A stretch of DNA of 8,543 nucleotides from Methanobacterium sp. PtaB.Bin024 (lineage in GTDB: Archaea > Methanobacteriota > Methanobacteria > Methanobacteriales > Methanobacteriaceae): NCBI GenBank assembly GCA_002067065.1, contig MVPY01000060.1, forward strand, positions 1-8,543, read 5' to 3'. Position numbers and translations under genes: made by a program. Below, in pieces: positions 1 to 5,895 of this stretch; position 1 is the stretch's first letter; each line of letters starts with the position of its first letter. Under the pieces are notes generated by a model. The model made no database searches and was not told the DNA's origin. It was given only the letters and a program-made list of their open reading frames with translations.

Positions 1-82
1 TTATCCCTTTCTTAAATGAATGAATCATTTTTTGCTTTTCTTCTTCATGTTCCTGTTCATTTCTGGAATTTTCAATACCCAA
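1..82 (-). CDS. N-terminal fragment of an unidentified protein, runs off left edge
   Basis: An open frame reads leftwards from a TTG codon (80-82) to the window edge with no stop. It gives 27 residues that begin MGIENSRNEQ and continue as a charged, Glu/Lys-rich helix-like stretch (EHEEEKQK), then MIHSFKKGI. A GGTGA Shine-Dalgarno match (complement of 88-92) sits five bases before the TTG, and the frame is closed by a TAG just upstream of it, so no longer N-terminus is possible. An in-frame ATG at 26-28 is a poorer alternative because no ribosome site precedes it. The gene diverges from mntP and shares its upstream spacer. Function cannot be told from so short a piece. Confidence 0.5.
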   Translation of the reverse strand, partial: MGIENSRNEQEHEEEKQKMIHSFKKGI

Positions 83-118
83 CTATTTCACCTGAATATT
101 TATAAAAATCCATGAGTC

Positions 119-128
119 TCTAATATAT
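119..128 (-). promoter_or_regulatory. Possible TATA box for the left-edge gene
   Basis: The complement reads ACATATATTAG, a TATA-like element about 40 bp upstream of the TTG start at 82. A transcript start about 25 bp downstream would leave a short leader containing the GGTGA site. A second AT-rich element (97-107, complement TTTTTATAAAT) is too close to the start to leave room for that site. Confidence 0.35.
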
Positions 129-222
129 GTTAAACACTTAGTCTTAAAGTGTTAAACAATTAGTCTTAAAGTTATATTGAGTAGTTATATTGAGTACTGA
201 ATAATTAATCTTAAAGTTATAT
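128..222. repeat. Short tandem repeats in the divergent spacer upstream of mntP
   Basis: A 22-bp unit occurs twice head to tail (128-149 and 150-171) with one mismatch; its core is TTAGTCTTAAAG. Two 13-bp units follow (172-184 and 185-197, TTATATTGAGTA plus G or C). A third copy of the core, TTAATCTTAAAGTTATAT, lies at 205-222 and merges with the likely mntP TATA box. The 22-bp period is about two helical turns, so the copies face the same side of the DNA. The array sits between two divergent promoters. It may be an operator for a metal-responsive regulator or a duplicated core promoter; the sequence alone does not decide. Confidence 0.7.
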
Positions 223-226
223 AAAG
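217..226 (+). promoter_or_regulatory. Probable TATA box of mntP
   Basis: TTATATAAAG lies about 27 bp before the mntP ATG and is preceded by CTTAAAG, which could act as a purine-rich BRE. A normal archaeal start about 25 bp downstream would fall almost on the ATG, suggesting a leaderless or nearly leaderless mRNA. This fits the weak Shine-Dalgarno before mntP (only AGGA at 237-240). Confidence 0.5.
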
Positions 227-247
227 AAAAATAAACAGGACTAAATT

Positions 248-802
248 ATGGATATTCTTGCCATATTTTTTCTAGCTGTTGGACTGGCAATGGACGCATT
301 CAGTGTCTCCATAACCAGAGGTATGCTCCTTAAATGTAATTTTAAATATGCATTTATCATTGCCCTCTTTTTCGGAGTGTTTCAAGCACTGATGCCTGTA
401 TTGGGTTGGCTGGCAGGAGAACAGTTAGCAGTGCTGGTTAATCTTTGGGCACCCTGGATTGCTTTCTTCCTCTTATTTCTTATTGGGGCTAAAATGATCT
501 ATGAGGGTTTATTCCAAGATGAAGATGAAGAAATATGCCGAATTTTTTCAATTAAGGATATTTTAATCCTATCAGTGGCCACCAGTATCGATGCTTTCGC
601 TGTGGGAATAACATTCGCATTTCTAAACACTCCCATACTACTTCCCATAATAATCATAGGTCTAGTAACATTTGGATTATCTTTTATCGGTGTTTACATC
701 GGCAAAAAGGTCGGACACCTATTTGAAAATAAAATAGAAATATTGGGCGGGTTAATATTAATAGCAATTGGATTCAAAATTCTCTTAGAACATTTAATTT
801 AA
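248..802 (+). CDS. mntP: MntP-family manganese(II) efflux pump
   Basis: This is a 184-residue integral membrane protein that exports Mn2+ from the cytoplasm and protects against manganese excess. The length is normal for the family (about 180-190). It shows the expected two-repeat (DUF204) build: about six helices near residues 3-23, 34-55, 66-86, 101-122, 127-150 and 163-181. The paired signatures are GLAMDAFSVS with Asp16 in helix 1 and ATSIDAFAVG with Asp115 in helix 4; these intramembrane aspartates are the family's key metal-path residues. GAKMIYEG (80-87) and the C-terminal GFKILLEH also match the family. An acidic cytoplasmic loop, DEDEE, is at 91-95. The ATG start places Asp16 exactly where E. 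coli MntP has it. I see no yybP-ykoY riboswitch; the repeats upstream are the candidate control region. Confidence 0.93.
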   Translation: MDILAIFFLAVGLAMDAFSVSITRGMLLKCNFKYAFIIALFFGVFQALMPVLGWLAGEQLAVLVNLWAPWIAFFLLFLIGAKMIYEGLFQDEDEEICRIFSIKDILILSVATSIDAFAVGITFAFLNTPILLPIIIIGLVTFGLSFIGVYIGKKVGHLFENKIEILGGLILIAIGFKILLEHLI

Positions 803-839
803 TCTAACTAAATTAATAATCTAATCTAATCTAACAAGA
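803..839. terminator. Convergent intergenic spacer with CTAAT microrepeat
   Basis: Only 37 bp separate the stop codons of mntP and the phosphatase gene. The spacer is AT-rich and holds three tandem CTAA(T/C) units (821-835). No stem-loop is evident. Termination of both genes must occur here or inside the opposite gene, so antisense overlap of the two mRNA ends is likely. The terminator role is inferred from position only. Confidence 0.3.
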
Positions 840-2339
840 TTAATCCACTTTTAAAACCGCCAAAACCAGATCATCAGGATTGGTTTCAGATTGTACGAGC
901 CTATTTTTAATTATCTCCACAATCTTAGATGAGGGTAATTCATGGTTTTCCATTATCATTTCACATAAAATCTCTTCACCTATATCACATATTTCATCCA
1001 AGGCTTTGATAACTCCATCAGTATAAAATAGTAATATATCTCCGGTTTCGATCTTTATCAGGTGTTCTTCCAGTTCTATGTTACCCAAACGGCCTAATGA
1101 TTTATTTCCACTGGCCAGTTCATCTAATGTTTTTGTTGCATTCCTATAGATTAGTGGAGGGTTGTGGGCTGCATTAACATAGTTAAAACATCGTGTTTTG
1201 GTGTTTAATTCACCGTATAAGATGGTGATGAATATTTCAGGTTCAGGCCCAATATCAACAGATATTAGGTTATTTAAATATCTCAAAAGATGTGATGGGT
1301 TCTGATTTTTTGCCTCCCCCTTAAGTATAGTGTGTGATAATGCCATTAGAAGGGATGCTGGGAAGCTGTCACCAGCCACATCAGCAATGACTATACCAAC
1401 TTTATCCCCAGTTAATTGTATGAAATCATAAAAATCACTTCCCACCTCATTGGTGGGTATGTTAAGGGTTGCAATGTCAAAACCAGGTATAACTGGAATT
1501 TCATCAGGCAGGAAACTCTTCTGGATTTTATTTGCTACCTTCAACTCGTGTCTCTTTCTTTCCAGCTCATCAAAGTATAAATCACGTTCTTTCTGTGTTT
1601 CTTTTTCCCTGAGTAAGTTAGAAATTATAAAAGCGAATATGAAGATTCCCATGGCATTGGCAACTATCACTGGTACTGTAAGTTCTTGAACTACTAATAA
1701 AGCCTTGGCATAAGGTTTTGCTATGATTAGGGCCAGAAGTAGGTGCAATGATTCCATGAGAATGGCAAAGATGACTGCCCAGAAAATTCCCACAAAACGT
1801 CTTTTATTAATAATAAACACTATACCTGCCAACAATCCTGACAGTATGGTGGATATGGCACATGGAACAGCGGTGAAACCACCTAGGCTTAACCTGTATA
1901 ATCCCCCTATAAGGCCAGCCCCTAAACCCATTATGGGACCTCCAATGAGACCTGCCACCATGGGTCCCATATCCCTGACATTGGCCATGGCTCCAAAAAT
2001 ATTAATTCCTGAGTAGGTTCCAAATATGGATATTGCCCCAAATACTAGTATAAGAATAACCTGATTTTTAATGGTGAATTTTCCCTCTAATACCTCTCCA
2101 AAATAGGATAAACGGCTGATGACGTAGGCAATAACTACGATTACACATGCTTTCTCCAGTAGTACTAGGAGAGTGTGTTCCATATTGGATAAAGGCAATT
2201 CATTAAATTGCAGGATTAAAAGAACACTCACACTACCGATAACAGCCAGCAACGCATGAATATACATAATTGGGACTTCTTCATCCCCTCTCAGATATTC
2301 CCTGATTTTATAAAATTTTTCAATGATTCTGTCCTGCAT
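840..2339 (-). CDS. LytS-type 7-TM sensor fused to SpoIIE/RsbU PP2C phosphatase
   Basis: This is a 499-residue membrane serine/threonine phosphatase. Residues 25-242 carry about seven helices. The 5TM-5TMR_LYT signature is at 119-150: ANVRDMGPM, GGPIMG and GLIGGLYR, followed by GGFTAVPCAIS. A charged signalling helix (243-272) joins it to a PP2C domain (about 273-499). The motifs in order are IQKSFLP (272-278), GSDFYD (300-305), ADVAGD (319-324), AAHNPPL (390-396), FYTDGV (438-443) and NPDDLVLAVL (487-496). Metal-binding aspartates 302, 320, 441 and 489/490 are all present, so it should be active. One difference is GDSFPASL where relatives usually have GHGxxAAL. The usual targets are phosphorylated STAS anti-anti-sigma-like proteins, but none is encoded nearby. 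The ATG has GGGATGA as its ribosome site (complement of 2343-2349). The sensor class is known in LytS histidine kinases, including the pyruvate receptor BtsS. Confidence 0.9.
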   Translation of the reverse strand: MQDRIIEKFYKIREYLRGDEEVPIMYIHALLAVIGSVSVLLILQFNELPLSNMEHTLLVLLEKACVIVVIAYVISRLSYFGEVLEGKFTIKNQVILILVFGAISIFGTYSGINIFGAMANVRDMGPMVAGLIGGPIMGLGAGLIGGLYRLSLGGFTAVPCAISTILSGLLAGIVFIINKRRFVGIFWAVIFAILMESLHLLLALIIAKPYAKALLVVQELTVPVIVANAMGIFIFAFIISNLLREKETQKERDLYFDELERKRHELKVANKIQKSFLPDEIPVIPGFDIATLNIPTNEVGSDFYDFIQLTGDKVGIVIADVAGDSFPASLLMALSHTILKGEAKNQNPSHLLRYLNNLISVDIGPEPEIFITILYGELNTKTRCFNYVNAAHNPPLIYRNATKTLDELASGNKSLGRLGNIELEEHLIKIETGDILLFYTDGVIKALDEICDIGEEILCEMIMENHELPSSKIVEIIKNRLVQSETNPDDLVLAVLKVD

Positions 2340-2363
2340 AATTCATCCCTTGTTCTGTTATAA

Positions 2364-2392
2364 AAAATCCTTTATTCATTAATAAGGATTTT
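2364..2392. promoter_or_regulatory. Palindrome in the phosphatase promoter
   Basis: AAAATCCTTTATT (2364-2376) and AATAAGGATTTT (2381-2392) form a near-perfect inverted repeat with one unpaired base and a CATT centre. It begins at the edge of the minus-strand TATA box and covers the expected transcription start of the phosphatase gene. That is a standard position for an archaeal repressor operator. It could also fold as a hairpin at the 5' end of the transcript. Confidence 0.55.
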
Positions 2393-2399
2393 ATATATT
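2389..2399 (-). promoter_or_regulatory. TATA box of the sensor-phosphatase gene
   Basis: The complement reads AATATATAAAA, about 55 bp upstream of the ATG at 2339. A start near 2368 would give a leader of about 30 bases containing the GGGATGA ribosome site. The rest of the 293-bp divergent spacer (2400-2570) is AT-rich and shows no convincing ORF or RNA. Confidence 0.5.
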
Positions 2400-2574
2400 G
2401 CCAAATCTCTGCTTGAATAATTATTAAATCTCTTTTTGTAAGTTACTAAATCCACATAAATAGTTTATACAAGCTGTATGCTAAGATGTTATTACCTATG
2501 AATTTTATAATATATTAACAAAATAAAGGTTTCCATTGAATAAATTATGTATCCCCAATCATAATGATATGCCC

Positions 2575-2581
2575 TTTTATA
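2575..2581 (+). promoter_or_regulatory. TATA box of the ABC-class ATPase gene
   Basis: TTTTATA lies about 55 bp before the ATG at 2633. Transcription would begin near 2605. The ribosome site is weak (GGAAGATG, 2622-2629). Two upstream ATGs (2620 and 2627) are out of frame or followed at once by TAA, which supports 2633 as the start. Confidence 0.5.
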
Positions 2582-2632
2582 GGATTACCAAGTTAGCTAA
2601 ATTAATTTTTAATGAATTCATGGAAGATGTAA

Positions 2633-4390
2633 ATGGAAGATAAAGAAAAACTATTTAAATCTTTAAACAGGATTAATGGACGAGGATACAAGGCTTATCT
2701 TGACCTAAAAGGTAGTTATGATTTTGGATTCTTCACACTTTTTATTGAACATGTGCAGAGGGATCCCTTTGCCAGTCCCTCACTTTTCCGTGTGAAAGTT
2801 CCTGAAATTTCATTCCCTAATCACTTGTATGAGAACAATGAAAGGAAGGTTGCACTGGAAGACTATATTTCCAGGGCATTCATGGAGGGTATTAAAAGAT
2901 TTTCTGGTTACAGAACAGGTAGTGGAAAAAGTGGGATAATACAGATTGATAGTGGCAGTCAGGAAATTCTCCAGCGCAGCTGTGTCAACGTAGATACCAA
3001 CTCACTTGAAATACGATTCCAGGTTGGTTTACCCGCAAAAGGTAGACGAATACTGGGCAAGGAAGCTCAAAGGATTATTTTGAAAGTTTTACCAGAAATA
3101 GTGTCCTATTCCTGTTTATATGAGAATTTAGATGATGATCTGGTCCTCCGGCATATTGAAGGCTTTGAAGATGCAGAATATATTAGAAATCAGCTTAAAG
3201 AGGAGGAGCTGGTAACCTTCATTGCTGATGGTTCCATTCTCCCCAGGATAAGTGGAGTTTCAGATAAACCACTCCTCAATGCTGTTAAATTCAGATCCCC
3301 ATCATCGTTACAAATATCTTTAGAAACCCTCCACCATGATACTATGACAGGGATGGGAATTGATGAAGGTGTTAATCTTATTGTAGGTGGTGGATATCAT
3401 GGTAAATCCACCCTGCTCAGGGCAGTTGAACTGGGAGTTTACAATCACATCCCTGGAGATGGGCGCGATATGGTGATCACCAGGGAAGATGCAATTAAGA
3501 TACGGGCAGAGGATGGTAGGCCCATTGAAAAAGTGGATATAAGCAGTTTCATCCATGACCCTCCCGGTGTTGAGGATACCAACTGTTTTTCAACACAGAA
3601 TGCTTCAGGTTCCACTTCACAGGCAGCCAATATCATCGAATCCATGGAGGCAGGGTCTAAACTTCTTTTATTTGATGAAGACACATCAGCAAGCAATTTC
3701 ATGATAAGGGATGAGAGAATGCAACGTCTTGTTCCTAAGGATAAGGAGCCTATCACCCCCTTCATTGATCGTGTTAGGGAACTTTATGAAGATGAAGGAG
3801 TTTCTACAATCCTAGTGATGGGAGGTTCCGGTGATTACTTCCAATCGGCTGATACTGTTATATTGATGGAACATTACTTGCCTTACAATGTTACAGAAGA
3901 TGCCCTGAAGGTTGCAGAAGAAATGCCACTTAACCGGATAACAGAATCACCTTCTAAGTTCAGTTTTAAAACCAGAATAGTCAGAGGTGAATCCATTAAA
4001 CCATTTAAAGGCAGGAGATTGAAATTAGACAGCCGTGGAGCTTCAACACTCCTGGTTGGAAATGATAGCGTTGATCTTTCACAGGTGGAACAATTAGTTG
4101 ATTCCAGTCAGACTCGAGCTATCAGTTACCTCTTTTATCATTATTCAAACAATTTCAGGGAATTTCCAGTTAACAGAAATTCTCCAGGAAAAGGAGACTC
4201 TAAATCTCCTCAAATCACCCTGAAAAATGTTCTGGACTGGGTGGATAATGTGATTTGCAAGGAAGGTCTTGATGTTCTGGCAGTTCCTGGTAGGAAAAAT
4301 CCCCATAATCTTGCCAGACCACGAAGATTTGAGATTGCAGCGGCTATTAACAGGCTCAGGACAATCGTTGTTAATGATGGTAAGGGATAA
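2633..4390 (+). CDS. Predicted ABC-class ATPase (COG3044/PF09818 type)
   Basis: This is a 585-residue soluble ATPase without membrane segments, so it is not a transporter subunit. The P-loop core shows Walker A GGGYHGKST (252-260), the family's ABC signature ASGSTSQA (324-331), Walker B KLLLFDED (343-350), and GGSGDYFQSAD (397-407) as the switch region. The N-terminal part (1-240) has a second glycine-rich stretch, RTGSGKSG (94-101), characteristic of the family and resembling a P-loop, though it lies outside the ATPase core. A basic conserved end, ARPRRFEIAAAINRLR, is at 561-576. Length fits the family (about 550-600). The biochemical role in archaea and bacteria is unknown. As I recall it, the trypanosome relative MRB1590 is a mitochondrial RNA-editing factor with an RNA-binding pore, so nucleic-acid binding is a reasonable guess. 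It has its own promoter and looks monocistronic. Confidence 0.88.
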   Translation: MEDKEKLFKSLNRINGRGYKAYLDLKGSYDFGFFTLFIEHVQRDPFASPSLFRVKVPEISFPNHLYENNERKVALEDYISRAFMEGIKRFSGYRTGSGKSGIIQIDSGSQEILQRSCVNVDTNSLEIRFQVGLPAKGRRILGKEAQRIILKVLPEIVSYSCLYENLDDDLVLRHIEGFEDAEYIRNQLKEEELVTFIADGSILPRISGVSDKPLLNAVKFRSPSSLQISLETLHHDTMTGMGIDEGVNLIVGGGYHGKSTLLRAVELGVYNHIPGDGRDMVITREDAIKIRAEDGRPIEKVDISSFIHDPPGVEDTNCFSTQNASGSTSQAANIIESMEAGSKLLLFDEDTSASNFMIRDERMQRLVPKDKEPITPFIDRVRELYEDEGVSTILVMGGSGDYFQSADTVILMEHYLPYNVTEDALKVAEEMPLNRITESPSKFSFKTRIVRGESIKPFKGRRLKLDSRGASTLLVGNDSVDLSQVEQLVDSSQTRAISYLFYHYSNNFREFPVNRNSPGKGDSKSPQITLKNVLDWVDNVICKEGLDVLAVPGRKNPHNLARPRRFEIAAAINRLRTIVVNDGKG

Positions 4391-4475
4391 GATGTATTCA
4401 AACTCTAAAACTTGACATGGTTTAAATGGTATAAGAATAGCCATGTAATGTTTTAAAGGAAATTTTTTTAAAGTA

Positions 4476-4558
4476 TTACTGTCATAATTGTATACCAAGT
4501 AGGATGGGGTATAAAAAAGGTAGGAAGGTGATATATTATGGTTTACTGTCATAACTGT
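4476..4558. repeat. 16-bp direct repeat: upstream echo of the zinc-ribbon coding start
   Basis: TTACTGTCATAATTGT (4476-4491) matches TTACTGTCATAACTGT (4543-4558) with one mismatch, 67 bp apart. The second copy encodes the YCHNC zinc knuckle of the next gene. The first copy would read YYCHNC in its own frame, but has no start codon and lies out of frame with the gene. It may be a remnant of a local duplication. Confidence 0.6.
4523..4532 (+). promoter_or_regulatory. Strong ribosome binding site
   Basis: GGAAGGTGAT matches the archaeal consensus GGAGGTGAT closely and ends five bases before the ATG at 4538, fixing that start. This is among the best ribosome sites in the window and suggests high expression. 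A possible promoter element is the run TTTTTTTAAAG at 4463-4473. Confidence 0.75.
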
Positions 4559-4870
4559 GGAACTAAGAACGATGATGATGCTGAGTTTTGCTCCAAATGT
4601 GGTGAGCCTTTAAAAGAGGTTAGTGACTATGGAGGACGACGCCGACCAAGACGTGATGATCGATATTATCGTGAAAGACATGAGTGTTTCGGACTTCCAC
4701 ATGGTAATATTATTGGTCCGTTAATTGCAGGGGTTATACTAATTTTAATAGGTTTGGGTTCTATTACGGGATTCCGAGACGTTTGGACCTATATCTGGCC
4801 CGCAATAATCATTATTATAGGCCTGTTAATAATTGTAGGTGCAATCTATGGTACCCGGAGAAGGAAATAA
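4538..4870 (+). CDS. Small zinc-ribbon membrane protein
   Basis: This is a 110-residue protein. An N-terminal zinc ribbon has Cys4, Cys7, Cys18 and Cys21 (YCHNCG, then FCSKCGEPL). A highly basic and acidic linker follows (GGRRRPRRDDRYYRERHE, about 31-48), then HECFGLPHG and two hydrophobic helices (about 54-76 and 82-105) with a basic tail, GTRRRK. The helix pair resembles the short membrane module common in DUF5668/LiaF-like proteins, where WP starts the second helix. The ribbon should lie in the cytoplasm. Such proteins are common in methanogens; the function is unknown, and a role in membrane stress sensing or protein assembly is only a guess. The start is set by a strong ribosome site. 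The gene appears to be transcribed alone; a T-rich tract follows. Confidence 0.8.
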   Translation: MVYCHNCGTKNDDDAEFCSKCGEPLKEVSDYGGRRRPRRDDRYYRERHECFGLPHGNIIGPLIAGVILILIGLGSITGFRDVWTYIWPAIIIIIGLLIIVGAIYGTRRRK

Positions 4871-4874
4871 AGAC

Positions 4875-4896
4875 TTTCCTTTTCATATTTTTTCAT
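4875..4896 (+). terminator. T-rich terminator after the zinc-ribbon gene
   Basis: Directly after the TAA stop, the coding strand holds several T runs (TTTCC, TTTTC, ATTTTTTC). Archaeal RNA polymerase ends at such U-rich tracts without needing a hairpin. No stem-loop is seen. Confidence 0.5.
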
Positions 4897-4960
4897 TAAT
4901 TATCACCTTTCAAAAAAAATAGTTGACTAATATTCCGTGATATCTTTTTCATAGCTATTT

Positions 4961-4990
4961 TTATAACAAGCTAAATGATTATAACAAGCT
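4961..4990. repeat. Short direct repeat in a convergent spacer
   Basis: TTATAACAAGCT occurs at 4961-4972 and again at 4979-4990, an exact 12-bp match 18 bp apart. It lies in the 200-bp spacer between two convergent genes, where promoter or operator function is not expected. The rest of the spacer is AT-rich with no supported gene. Confidence 0.5.
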
Positions 4991-5070
4991 CACATGACAA
5001 AAAGAGTAAATTAGATCGTTCCATGATGGATGAATTTTATTTCATTAACTAAACTAAAATTAATAACGAA

Positions 5071-5754
5071 TTAATTTCCTATTTTAACCTTATTTAACTT
5101 CCAATTTACAAAACTAATCAATTTGTTCGCATCGCTTCTTTTTACATCATTTAATTCAATTCTACCTTTATCAAGTTTAATTATCAGGGTTACCTTCCTT
5201 GGAGCAAATATTTGATAACCAGTTTCAACCAAAGCACCTATTCTGGATTTTTCTTGACCAGTTTCCTGTTTAGCTATGACATCTTCATTAAATTCTATAT
5301 CAACAATATCCTCAAACTTAATGAACTGCCCTTCATCAGTTTCTATACCGGTATCAATTATTTTAATAGATCTAGTGTTTCCATCAGCTTTAATTACATA
5401 TTTTCCTTTAGTTTCTAAAATTTCCTGGAACTCTGTAGCGAGTTTAATTTGTTTCATCCGGGATTTATCTTCCAATGTAGCCTTATAATCCTCAAGTGTT
5501 TTTGATTGTTTAATTGGAAGTTCTTCTTCATCTACGGGAGGGTTATCTTCATCATATTGTAGGTTATCTTCATCATATGAATAGTCATATTCATCATGTT
5601 GGAGGTTATCTTCATTATTTTCTTCAGTAAAATCAAGGCTTTCGGAATATATTAATTCTCCACCACATTCACATTCATTACTAAAATCTTCTGGTTTTTC
5701 TCCCGGTTGAAGTTCATAATAGCCCCCACATTTAACACAGATCAAATAACCCAT
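5071..5754 (-). CDS. Zinc-ribbon protein with acidic heptad repeats and PH-like domain
   Basis: This is a 227-residue cytoplasmic protein. An N-terminal zinc-binding module has Cys6, Cys9, Cys28 and Cys30 (ICVKCGGYYELQPGE, then CECGGELIY), a form I associate with Methanobacteriales hypothetical proteins. An acidic region with four 7-residue repeats (48-75) follows, then a charged helix (about 83-112). The beta-rich C-terminal domain (about 113-222) contains KYVIKADG, GQFIKFEDIVDIEF and VTLIIKLDKGRIELND, and looks like a bacterial-PH-type fold; that fold call is inference. A GTG nine bases further upstream (5761-5763) overlaps the AGGAG ribosome site. The ATG at 5752-5754 has that site at proper spacing and is the better start. 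The role is unknown; zinc ribbon plus PH-like domain suggests a scaffold or binding protein. Confidence 0.75.
   Translation of the reverse strand: MGYLICVKCGGYYELQPGEKPEDFSNECECGGELIYSESLDFTEENNEDNLQHDEYDYSYDEDNLQYDEDNPPVDEEELPIKQSKTLEDYKATLEDKSRMKQIKLATEFQEILETKGKYVIKADGNTRSIKIIDTGIETDEGQFIKFEDIVDIEFNEDVIAKQETGQEKSRIGALVETGYQIFAPRKVTLIIKLDKGRIELNDVKRSDANKLISFVNWKLNKVKIGN
5530..5613 (-). repeat. Coding 21-bp repeat array (four acidic heptads)
   Basis: The array encodes EDNLQHD, EYDYSYD, EDNLQYD and EDNPPVD in tandem. At DNA level the two copies at 5541-5557 and 5562-5578 are identical over 17 bases, and a further copy (5604-5615) lies exactly two periods away. This points to recent expansion by slippage or unequal exchange, with in-frame units that keep the protein open. 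Confidence 0.75.
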
Positions 5755-5895
5755 CAACAACACTCCTTTAATAGAATTTATTGAATATTCATCTAAGAAT
5801 TATAATCTAAGATGATAACAATATCTAATAATGATTTCTAATTATAATTACGCCTAATAGTCTTAATAATAATTATGAATTTCTATATATAACGT

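Noticed and set aside
128..171. Possible CRISPR remnant from two tandem 22-bp units.
   Set aside because: There is no spacer between the units, no third full unit and no cas gene; simple tandem promoter repeats explain it better.
94..247. Possible yybP-ykoY manganese riboswitch ahead of mntP.
   Set aside because: I find no paired stems or conserved loops of that class, and the likely TATA box leaves almost no leader.
1450..2016. Plus-strand open frames of 79 and 97 codons inside the phosphatase gene.
   Set aside because: They lie wholly antisense to a gene with clear motifs, show no protein features and lack ribosome sites; they are shadows.
4145..4552. Minus-strand frame of 135 codons over the end of the ATPase gene and the following spacer.
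   Set aside because: The sequence has no domain or hydrophobic pattern, most of it opposes a well-supported gene, and it runs against the strong ribosome site of the zinc-ribbon gene.
4846..4896. 16-codon minus-strand frame with a perfect GGTGAT ribosome site (complement of 4902-4907) five bases before its ATG.
   Set aside because: It encodes only 16 residues with no recognisable feature and ends antisense to the zinc-ribbon gene. No convincing TATA box precedes it, and such short matches occur by chance.
4975..5052. 25-codon plus-strand frame (MIITSSHDKK...) in the spacer between convergent genes.
   Set aside because: No ribosome site is present, and the nearest TATA-like element lies only about 15 bp upstream, so transcription would start inside the frame.
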